This document shows positions 1 to 9,800 of a DNA stretch of 64,000 nt, piece after piece (the stretch's first letter is position 1; each line of letters starts with the position of its first letter). The position numbers and the translations under genes are program-made. The notes beneath the pieces are model-generated. The model was not told the DNA's origin. It did not search any database and saw only the letters and a list, made by a program, of their open reading frames with translations. Source of the DNA: Protonemura montana (Eukaryota > Arthropoda > Insecta > Plecoptera > Nemouridae); the NCBI GenBank assembly GCA_947568835.1, contig OX387612.1:5270001-5334000 (forward strand). The letters run 5' to 3'.

Positions 1-1950
1 ACATTTACAATAAGGAAGTTTTTTAAAACATTTTTTACATTTTTTAATTTATAGTCATTTGATTCTGTTGTCTAAATGTTGCTTTGTTGTATAGCTTTAT
101 ACTAACTTTTATAGGATTTTTTTTGTCGAATTTTGATACAGTTTTTTCTTAATTTTTAAAACATGGCTATTTCTTTTCGAATATCTATGCGTAGAACTAC
201 AGTCACTTGTCAATTGTTAACTATCTATAATTAGGCATATTGCACTATATTTAAAAATACAAGGTAGTGTCAGAATTTTGAATTTAATAAAATATGGCTT
301 ACACGAATCTTTGTAAAACATGCCGGCAGTGCAAGGAAATTGTTGAAATTGAAGATTTGTTTACTTCATCACGAATATATATTGTGGTTACCGTTTGTGT
401 GTACGGATTTCGTCAGTCTAATAAGTAATCTCAATTGAACTTATCTGTTTTGTAGGTAAATAAGTGCTTAGAGGGCATGTCCTAGTTTTACAAGCCACCG
501 AACAGGGTTTAAAGAGTTAATTTACTGGCTGACAGTGGTCAGATAGATAAGGTAGATAAGAACCAACGTCGTTATGACGTACAAGTTAAAGTAGGGAATG
601 TGTTTTTTTTATGTAGAAGGAATACAGCATTTTTTTATTTGATTATTTATATGACTCAAACTCTGTGCAGCTTTAGGCCAACAATGGATTGCCTGACTTT
701 TTTTAAGAGCAAACTGGATCCTATGCTCTATCTAGGTATTTGATATTCTTAAATGTCAAAAAATAAGCTAAAAAATTTGGGAAACATACCAAACTTTTTA
801 GAGATATTATGTCCCTACTACCTTTAAGGCAATTATGATAGTATCAGAGTATGTTTTTGATAATAATACTTTAAGTTTTGGCTCAATAAGTGTATTTTCT
901 TGGTCTAAGTTGTCCTGAACTTGAGTAAAAAGTGTATTTTTTGTTTGGTTAATTATTTGACAAGCGAAAAAAATATTTTCAATAAAAACTCTCTTGTCGT
1001 AAGGCTCTCATCGCACAAAATATTCAAATCACTGAAACCTATGGAACATGAATAAAAGCACTAGAGGTTTTCCATTTAATTTAGCTTGTGCACTGAGCGG
1101 TTAGCAACCTACACTTTAATTTTATATTCTAACGTGGTTTCTGACGTCTATTTGATGTAATTTTAAGATTCTCTGCCCTGTTTCCGATTCGTAAAAGAAA
1201 TGCAAGAGGTCTCCGCTCCCATACTGTTTCAACAGCTGTTTTGTACTCTGGTTCCAACTGGTTTGGGTTTAATTCTTATACTTTTTGTACGTTTTACCCC
1301 ATATTCTTGATAAAACAAAATGTAAGATGCCTTTTACTGAAATTGCTAACCATCATTCTAGGCAAGTGAGATCGAAGAGAAAACAATTTTCTTTATCTCC
1401 TGGTGTTAGCCTGTAATTTTCTCACCGCATCTCTCTGCTGGCTAACTGACGAAGTAACAAGGGAGGTAACCCCTGACAACAATTCGTTACTTCTTTGGCA
1501 TATTTATAGGAACTTATTAGATAAACTCCCTCAAACACAGCTTCTAATATTGATTAAATACTTGTGCATTCCACGATTTTTCTTTGTTGAAATTCAGTCC
1601 CAAAAAGAACGTCAGTCTTATAAGATCAATGTGTAGAGGATAAATATAACAGTTACCGAAGTTTGATCTGCGCTTGCACCGTACTAAAAATGTCTGAAAC
1701 ATCGGCGACAAAATCTCGCCATTCACCAAGATAATTTCAAGCAATCTCAACAGAGCACATAAAGGACATTACCGTTTTGATTTAAGTTGTAGTATTTGAA
1801 AAAAAACTTGCGCAAAATAATTCCCAATATTGTTAAAATTGATACAGAAATATTAAAATAGCTCGAAACACAAAACGTCTTGACAAGAAAGCTTGTGAGT
1901 AAAAGCAAAACAACGGATATTACAGAAGATTATTAGTAGTTTTTTTAAAG
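1..1950. other. AT-rich stretch, no gene recognised
   Basis: No reading frame here resembles a known family. Upstream exons of the odorant receptor that ends at 3140 should lie here or left of the window; I could not identify them. Confidence 0.5.
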
Positions 1951-2023
1951 ACGATTGGCCCACATGTCACACCAAAACGACCGGTGGCGCCTCTGTCAGT
2001 GAAAGTATGTTCTCTCGCTGAAC
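1951..2023 (+). repeat. Dispersed repeat R2, copy 1
   Basis: This block, with the core ACGACCGGTGGCGCCTCTGT, recurs near 47835 in the same orientation and near 32595, 37870 and 55905 inverted. Homology between copies fades at the CTCTCGCTGAAC end, immediately before the AG taken here as a possible acceptor of the odorant receptor exon. No coding capacity or clear terminal repeats are visible. Confidence 0.6.
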
Positions 2024-2025
2024 AG

Positions 2026-3140
2026 ATCTGTGTGATTTGCCGACAGAGCTCGCTGGCCAGGGACGCCGTCTTCAGCTGTCAGTGGACGCCGGATGGAGGC
2101 ACCAGAGAGTTTCAAACGATCTTTACGCATCTTTATGTCTCGCTGCAACCAGCCGGTGCTGATCAAAGTGGCAAAAGTATTTCCGTTGAACATGGAGACG
2201 TTTCGTGAGGTAATATAATGGTTTGCCTATTACGTACCTACGCTGTAAAATTGTGTTAGCAATTAAGCGTGATAAGGACTTTGTCATGGTATTTTTTGTC
2301 ATGGTTTTTTTTGCATAGGTTCAAAAGAAACAATTTCGTATTCCTCAACAGAAAAGCATTTCAATTCAAATTCATAACTGAGTCATATGTCCAGTCAACA
2401 GGAACTTGTTTTAGATTGCCATGACAACCCTTGTTTCACCCACCCATTACTATTACATTGTGATGAACTGCCCGATGCCGGGCACGGGTTACTTGTTTTA
2501 GATTGCCATGACAACCCTTGTTTCACCCACCCATTACTATTACATTGTGGTGAACTGCCCAATTCCGGGCACGAGTTACTTGTTTTAGATTGCCATGACA
2601 ACCCTTGTTTCACCCACCCATTACTATTACATTGTGATGAACTACCCGATGCCGGGCACGGGTTACTTGTTTTAGATTGCCATGACAACCCTTGTTTCAC
2701 CCACCCATTACTATTACATTGTGATGAACTGCCCGATGCCGGGCATGGGTTACTTGTTTTAGATTGCCATGACAACCCTTGTTTCACCCACACATTACTA
2801 TTACATTGTGATGAACTGCCCGATGCCGGGCACGGGTTACTTGTTTTAGATTGCCATGACAACCCTTGTTTCACCCACCCATTACTATTACATCGTGATG
2901 AACTGTCCGATGCCGGGCACGGGTTACTTGTTTTAGATTGCCATGGCATTAATATTGCAGATAAGACATTTAACAACAAACATTCTTAAAGGATATGCTC
3001 TGTAAATCTTTGCTATTTACCGCCATTTTAAGATGATGTCTTCCTTTATGTTTCAGACGGTGAAGCTCACCTACTCGTATACCATGACCTTGATCACGAT
3101 GATCAACGAAATAGCAAAACACGCAACACGAGAAGAATAA
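2026..3140 (+). CDS. Odorant receptor (7tm_6), last two exons, frame break
   Basis: Insect odorant receptors are seven-helix ligand-gated cation channels of olfactory neuron dendrites that work with the co-receptor Orco. Two exons are visible: about 2026-2209, ending at a GT donor, and 3057-3140, starting after TTTCAG and ending in TAA; they join in phase 0. The joint reads NQPVLIKVAKVFPLNMETFR, then E, then TVKLTYSYTMTLITMINE. This matches the C-terminal hallmark of the family (QRPV, FF-L--ETF, then SYSYFTLL). Upstream, residues AVFSCQW fit the usual A-Y-C-W motif, but they lie in the frame one base off from the following FKRSLRIFM. The break falls near 2106-2113, so this is either a pseudogene or a one-base sequence error. 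The exon may instead start at 2047, after another AG. The 5' exons are not found. An 87-bp array fills the last intron. Confidence 0.75.
2399..2950 (+). repeat. 87-bp minisatellite, about 6.3 copies (locus 1)
   Basis: The unit runs from TTGTTTTAGATTGCCATGAC to CCGATGCCGGGCACGGG. The period is a multiple of three and the unit has no stop in some frames, so both strands look open; this is not evidence of coding. The array lies in the last intron of the odorant receptor gene. The same unit is found at 52872-53580 in an SLC6 intron, with unrelated flanks. Confidence 0.9.
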
Positions 3141-3330
3141 CGGGAATATTTACATTCGTCTTTGCATCTTAGCCAACCCACGAAGTATGATTCTTGATTT
3201 CTGTTTTGTAGATTTATATTCCAGCGAAAAAAATCAAAATTTTTAGTGAAGTGTACCATTTATTTTACCCGGGAATGAAGCTGGACTGACTTAGCATAAT
3301 AGGTATAACAAAAGAACCTCTAAGATCGGG

Positions 3331-3650
3331 TCCTACCAAAATGTTGAACTATAAGTTGGATCTCTAGCTCACAGAAACATCTGAATTTCACTGCATGTGA
3401 TTGGAAGTTGTCATGGCAACAGTTTCAACAAAATGTTCAACTATAAGTTGGATCTCTAGCTCACAGAAACATCTGAATTTCACTGTATGTGATTGGAAGT
3501 CGTCATGGCAACAGTTTCAACAAAATGTTCAACTATAAGTTGGATCTCTAGCTCACAGAAACATCTGAATTTCACTGCATGTGATTGGAAGTCGTCATGG
3601 CAACAGTTTCAACTAAAACTTCAACTAGAAGGCGAGATTTTGGTAAAACC
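3331..3650 (+). mobile_element. 92-bp-array element with inverted termini, copy 1
   Basis: About three 92-bp units (ACTATAAGTTGGATCTCTAG near the start of each) lie between CTACCAAAATG on the left and GAGATTTTGGTAAAACC on the right. The ends are inverted repeats of ACCAAAAT, clearer at the second copy (42491-43092), which shares both junctions. I read it as a non-autonomous DNA transposon whose interior has become a tandem array. Confidence 0.6.
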
Positions 3651-5010
3651 AAACCTTTATGCATTTTATTTATCTCGAATTCAATTATTTTTAAGACGTT
3701 TTGTTCGGTACATTTCACCAAGTACAATAATTTGTTTTAAAACATCTAAACTTTGAAAGTGAGTACCAAAAAAACGAAAAAAAAATAGACTTAAGTTTCT
3801 TTGAGTTTTTTTTGTGGTGACTCATAAATACAAATTTATTGATCAATTCGTTTTTTTGATAAAATCTTTTTGGGATGAATTGTGTGGAAGAAGATAGATT
3901 AGAGAAGGTAAAGTTTAGAAGAAAAATGGACAGAAATTTAGATGGACAGAAAAAAAATTAGGAAAGGAAGGGATTGGGGATTGTAGAAAGAGGTGATGAA
4001 CAGTGGAATGGAATTAATGGTATGGACGCAAAAGGGATGAAAAATTTAAAAAGTTACAGAGAACTACAGAGAATTGTATAAATCTGTTTTAAATAAATAT
4101 GTATCCCATTCGAGGACAAATATTCCAGTGAGGAAAACTCCCTAAGGGTCATTAGGATGAAATCTTATTTAAATTGCAAACGCTTGCAATGCGCGGGGTA
4201 ATTTTTGAGACGGTTGTAGTGTTGTTAATAATTTAAAAAAAAATACCTAAAGGTCATGATGGTTTTTAGACTCATCCCTAAGGGTCACTTTTAACATTTC
4301 CAGTTAAGAAGTTGACTCATCTTCAAGGATACTGCCATTTGCATGTAAAGCTCCAGCAATATTCTAGCATTACAATGACCTTACCTACTATGAATTAGGT
4401 CACCTTGAGATAAACCAACCAATCCACTGCCCTATTATCCTTCTTCTATGCTATTTCACTTGAGTTCGTGTCTTTTTTGCGGTTTCATGGACATAATTGC
4501 CATACTTAGGTCAGACAATTACCTTTGTCGATAAAACAATACACGAACACGGTAATAATTCTCACATTGTGACGTTATTTCAATACAATTATCTAGTCGC
4601 TGATTGGTGAAAAGTGCGAGCATTACTCAAAATAGAGCTTTTATGTTATTGCAATGCTGATGCAAAATTTGAATACAAATAAAGAGAAGACAGTGATTTC
4701 GATAATTAATTATCGATTACGTCACTACAAATAACCACTTGAAAAATATCAGTTTTAAGTCCTATTCTTACGAATATCTCTAATGAAGATTAAGATTTGC
4801 ATTTGAAAGATTAGAAGATATCTTTTATTGACAAAATACTTATTTCAATTGGAGTGCTTGGACGATAAGCGCTAGGAATTTTCACAATTTTGCATCGATA
4901 TCAATTGGTTTGATGTAATTTTACTTGTGGCTGTACATTGAATGGATCTAGATTATTCTATTCGGCTGCTCAATCGTCTACTTGGGTCGTCACAGTTATG
5001 ACGTAAGCCT
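3651..5010. other. Non-coding stretch with one short SINE
   Basis: No gene is recognised. The only structured item is the SINE-H copy at 4153-4245. Confidence 0.5.
4153..4245 (+). mobile_element. SINE-H, short copy with 12-bp target duplication
   Basis: This element of about 93 bp starts TAGGATGAAATC, passes through GCAAACGCTTGCAATGCGCG and GAGACGGTTGTAGTGTTGTT, and ends in TAATAATTTAAAAAAAAAT. It is flanked by CCTAAGGGTCAT (4141-4152) and CCTAAAGGTCAT (4246-4257), a target-site duplication with one mismatch. The A-rich tail and duplication length point to LINE-driven retroposition. Unlike the copies at 16611, 44375 and 58143 it lacks the inner hairpin. Confidence 0.75.
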
Positions 5011-5640
5011 TAATTATCCTTGAGGGAGTCTCTTATCCCAACCGCAAAGCTGAAATCTGTGTGCCAGGATAGCTCAGTTGGTAATGATGACTATTGTGTT
5101 TAACGACGTAATACTATTTTGATAACGGACCCCGCGGCATTGAGCTAATAGCGTCGATGAGTGAGTGGACGATGATAAGGATGATAATGAACTTAGCCTA
5201 GTCTAGAAAGGGAGGAGGGGAAACCTGGTGCCGGCACGTAGCCTACTCTTGTCGAATAGCACCAAGGGGACCACCGGCTTAACGTCCCTTCCGAAGGACG
5301 GTACAAAGCGAACAGCTGGATTCCTCCACAAATCCATGCTGTCGAGAGGTTGATAAGCAAGACGAGTGAAGTTGTTGTACTAACTTTCATCCCTGCAACC
5401 TCTCTCCCGAAGAGAACTGGGTATGTGTATGATGGTCATCCATCCAATACATTACTCGACGCATTGTTGCTTAACTTCGGTGATCTCGTGAGAACCGGTG
5501 TTTTCAACACGCCAAACTGTTCGGTGCTCAGTTAGTAGAGAACCCAACCGGCAATTAGGAGGTCGTGGGTTTGTATCCCAGTTTGGTTGCACATTTTTCC
5601 AGTCTAGCTTCCTTTCCATGATGGTAATAGTAATTGAACT
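5011..5640 (+). mobile_element. tRNA-derived SINE, split by a 5S SINE
   Basis: A tRNA-like head with an A-box region (GGATAGCTCAGTTGGTA) is cut at about 5083 and resumes at 5526 with GCTCAGTTAGTAGAG, an anticodon-like arm, a B-box-like TCGTGGGTTTGTATCCCA and TTTTTCCAG. The copy at 17985-18175 is uninterrupted and shows the same order. The part upstream of the head (about 5011-5058) is also shared. It is not a functional tRNA. Confidence 0.75.
5084..5525 (-). mobile_element. 5S-derived SINE inserted in the tRNA SINE
   Basis: A near-full-length copy in reverse orientation. Its sense strand runs from the 5S-like head at the right to GTCGTTAAACAC at the left. GCTCAGTTGGTA at 5072-5083 and GCTCAGTTAGTA at 5526-5537 are the duplicated target site, so the insertion hit the A box of the host SINE. 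Confidence 0.8.
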
Positions 5641-5778
5641 TACCAAAACTAGTGATAAAATAGTAAAAATCATTAAAAATGGTCTGCATAAGTGTTATCA
5701 AGGATGTCAAAACCTAGAACCGTTGAGTCTAGAACTTTTGAAGTGTTTCTGGTAAGAACATGGTTGTGATTGGCTTTT

Positions 5779-6226
5779 TGGAAACACCGAAGTTAAGCAA
5801 CACTACGCTAGAGGTCAGGTATTGGATGGGTGACCACCGAACAGTTTGCTGTGTTGGAAACACCGGTTCTAGTGAGATCACCGAGGTTAAACAACACTGC
5901 GCTGGGTCAGGTATTGGATGTGTGACCAACATGCACATGACCAGTTCTGTTTGGGAGAGAGGTTGAAGGGATGAAAGTTAGTATAGCAACTTCACTCGCC
6001 TTGCTTATTAACCTCTCGACATCATGGATTTGTGGAGGAATCCTGTTGTTTGCGTTGTCCCATCCTACGGAAGGGACGTTAAGCCGGCTGTCCCCTTTCT
6101 TAGACAGGAGTAGATAACTTGCCGAAACCGGGTTTTCCCCTCCTCTCCGTTGCATCATCCACTCGCCAACCGATGCCATTAGACTAGCAGTGTCAAATAT
6201 CAAAACAGTGCGTCGCTAAACGTTAC
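5779..6226 (+). mobile_element. 5S-derived SINE, copy with dimeric head
   Basis: Reference description of the family. The head has two 5S rRNA-like segments: one ends in GGATGGGTGACCACC, and the second reads GTGTTGGAAACACCGGTTCT then GATCACCGAGGTTAAACAAC and GGTCAGGTATTGGATG. These match the internal promoter half of animal 5S rRNA (ACACCGGTTCTCG, GATCACCGAAGTTAAGCAAC, TACTTGGATGGGTGACC). The body carries ACTTCACTCGCCTTGCTTAT, GGAAGGGACGTTAAGCCGG and a GTGCCGGCACCGGGTTTCC type block; the tail is GTGCGTCGTTAAACAC. A 5S head defines the SINE3 class; the body may belong to a widespread animal SINE domain, which I cannot name with certainty. Confidence 0.85.
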
Positions 6227-6830
6227 ATATTAATTTGGTTGGCGGCTTATTAAGATCACAAAACAAAGAAAATAGTTCTTATAAAAGCCGCAAATACCTT
6301 TTAATTAGAGAAGCCTTTACGTAGCCGGCTCTAATTCACTTCCCATGTAGTTCGCCTAAGAAAAACAATGAAAATTCCTCGAAAAACAAAGTTTAAACTC
6401 TTAAGACTAATTGCAAATCAATTAATTGCCATTAGCCTCAAGGACTGCGTCATTAAAGTAACCACTTCGAATGATAATGCGATTAATCGAACGCAAAAAA
6501 AATGATTACGGATCATCAAACTAACTTTACCCATTGCACAGATTTGCTTTCTTTCCATTCGAGCCAGTGACCTTTGATGCATTCAATCGTCTTGTTGAAT
6601 ACGCGACATGGCATTTAATCACCTGCAGTCGTCATTTGTATATGATAATTAAGAGTGCCACGAGATTAGAAAAATCTTTAGGCGCGTTTCGTGATTTGGT
6701 ACAGGCATGCGATTATAAGAAGAGAGTTAAAATATATTTGCACCTAGTGCTCGAGTGTGAGACGCTGATTGCACATAAGTTTGTGAACGCTGAGAAGCTG
6801 AACCACAGTTTCGTTGCGGTAAACGAAAAT
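6227..6830 (+). promoter_or_regulatory. Upstream and 5' UTR region of the first mucin gene
   Basis: A TATA-like AAAATATATT lies near 6730, about 100 bases before the ATG at 6831. The reading frame is open upstream of that ATG from 6534, but the paralogue shows that coding begins at 6831. Promoter assignment is tentative. Confidence 0.25.
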
Positions 6831-9800
6831 ATGGATATCAAGATTTTTATAACCGTGAGTATTTTAGTGTTTTTGGATTTCTGTATTGTGGTAGGGGCCC
6901 CTAGTGATTTGAGACTAGTACATCAGAGATTTTGAGATTACTTTGGTAGCTATAATGTTGTTTAGGGTGCTGTTAGAGTTAGAATGCTGAGTAAGAAATT
7001 TTACATCTTTTTTCCGTCTGATAAATGAACGTCCAAGATTAGGACAACGTATGAGACAAAAAAAAACTACATTTGCGAAAAAAAATAACTGTTATGCCGA
7101 AACATAACCCTTTCTTCGCCACATACTCGATCGTTAAAAGATTGTTTCCGGTTTTTGTACTGTTATTTTGTGACTTTGATCTCGCTGAAAATCTCAAATA
7201 AGTGGATAGAGCGTAGGATTCAGCCAGCTGATCTCAAATAACCTGGATAGAGCATAGGATTCAGCTAGCTGATCTAAAATAACCTGGATAGAGCATAGGG
7301 TCCAGCCAGCTGATCTCAAATAACCTGGATAGAGCATAGGATCCAGCCAGCTGATCTCTAATAACCTGGATAGAGCATAGGATCCAGTCAGTTGATCTCA
7401 AATAATCTGGATAGATCATAGGATCCAGCCAGCTGATCTCAATTAACCTGGATAGAGCATAGGATCCAGCCAGCTGATCTCTAATAACCTGGATAGAGCA
7501 TAGGATCCAGTCAGTTGATCTCAAATAACCTGGATAGATCATAGGATCCAGCCAGCTGATATCAAATAACCTGGATAGAGCATAGGATCCAGCCAGCTGA
7601 TCTCAAATAAACTGGATAGATCATAGGATCCAGCCAGCTGATCTCAATTAACCTGGATAGAGCATAGGATCCAGCCAGCTGATCTCTAATAACCTGGATA
7701 GAGCATAGGATCCAGTCAGTTGATCTCAAATAACCTGGATAGATCATAGGATCCAGCCAGCTGATCTCAAATAACCTGGATATAGACCCAACTGGTCTAA
7801 AAAAAAATATATATATTTTGTTTTTTTTCAATGGTCAGGGATACCAAATTATTTCAAACTTAATTTCGGTTTTAGTTGATTTTAAACAATTCACCTCCAC
7901 GCAATTGTGGTCGCTATGACATTTATACTAAGTATCAATTGAACAGTAGGAGTCACTGTCATGGTCAAGGTCAAGTATATTTTTTACGTGATTTTACATG
8001 CTAGGCAGGACAGTTTGGAAACGCAAGACAATCAGTCAAGCGCGGTCATTTTGACAAGAGCAAGAACGATAGGTGACCCTAGACCAAAACAAATCCAATA
8101 TCGGCTGAGATCAACCATTACCCAAAATACTGTACAGGCAGGGATAAGATTAAGCAATGCGCTACCCACAAATCTCCGAATTATTAACGGCAAAGAATTC
8201 AAATTTAAATTAAAATCATTTTTAGTAGATCAATGTTTCTATACCATTAAAGAATTCTGTCCTAATTTTTAATAAATTGTTAATACACTACAAAATGCCA
8301 ATGACAGCCGCATTGTATTCTAGATTTATGATATATTACTTATTACGTATGTTATATTATGTATTGTACATTACATGACGTCTCCATATCTGTAAAAGAT
8401 CACTTTGAAATAAACATTATATTATTATTATTATTATGCAATAGGTGTAATAAATAAACACCAATGGCAATTTTTTTGAATATGATTAAAAAATACATGC
8501 AAAATTTCTTGCATTATTTTCTAAAAAAAAAAGTCTACTGCAATCCCTTTTGTTTCTTTGAGTTACTTTCTCCTTCTGCTAGGGCAATTCTAGAACCCAA
8601 CGCTCAAGCCTTTGACCCAAGCATCATTTTGCTTTCTTGGTTTATTTTCTTGAGTATAACGTTTTTACAATGAATCCTGTTCTTCGAGTTGCACCGTCCT
8701 TTGAAAGGGGCGTTAAGCCAGATCCCGAATTCAACAGACCTACGTGCTAGCACCGGGCTTACCATCATGCCTTCTAAGCTAAGATAGGTTCATCAACATC
8801 TCCATCATCATCCACTCATTCATCGACGCCATTAGAGCAGGGCCACATGGCTCAAAACAGTGCATCATTCAACCCCAGTAATCAATATAAAATCAATTCC
8901 ATCAGAGCAGAATTCTGTTTTCAAAACCTTTCGCCAAACTAAAAAAAAAAAAACGAAACGTAAATGAATTCTTGAGGAATTAAATCAACTAACAAATGCT
9001 TGTGGTCAATCATACAAAGAAGTACATCATTTGTTAAGTCCTGTCCTTTCACTGCCTCTGCAATGGTCAACATCACTGATTATCTGAGTACAGGTCATGG
9101 ATCTTATGGTAAGAACTTCACTTCCACAGTATCAGTAGAACTTAGATTATTGTGTTTAACGACGCACTCTTTTGACAAAAGATCCTGTGGCACTAGTCTA
9201 ATGGCGTTGGTGAATGATGATGAGGATGATGATGAACCTAACCTAGGCTAGAAAGGTTAATAGGAAACCCGGTGCCGGTACTTGGTCTACTTCAATATGG
9301 TAACCACCGGCTTTACGTCCCTTCCGAAGGGTCCACAACTGCTACGAAAATTCTAATTTTTCATGCTCTTTCACAACGCGTGTATAAGACAAAATAATAT
9401 TTTTGATTTTGAAAAGCTTTGACCTCTTGCCAATAGTGTGATGAGTCGCCTAGGTTTATGTTTCGTCGCGATCGGACAAGTGGTTTGGCCGATTAGTTGT
9501 ATCCAGTAAACTTAGATATATACCTGAGTAAGCTCCCACTCCAATAGACCTGAGTAAGCTCCCACTCCAATAGACCTGAGTAAGCTCCCACTCCAATAGA
9601 CCTGAGTAAGCACCCACTCCAATAAACCTGAGTAAGCTCCCACTCCAATAGACCTGAGTAAGCTCCCACTCAAATAGACCTGAATAAGCTCCCACTCCAA
9701 TAGATCTGAGTAAGCTCCCACTCCAATAGAACTGAGTAAGCTCCCACTCCAATAGACCTGAGTAAGCTCCCACTCCAATAGACCTGAGTAAGCTCCCACT

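Noticed and set aside
1403-1636. 77-aa frame as an upstream odorant receptor exon
   Set aside because: No family motif is visible and no matching splice phase; kept as unassigned.
2387-2989. Open frames on both strands of the 87-bp array, as repeat proteins
   Set aside because: The same unit lies in introns of two unrelated genes, and openness follows from period 87. No start, signal or splice context supports coding.
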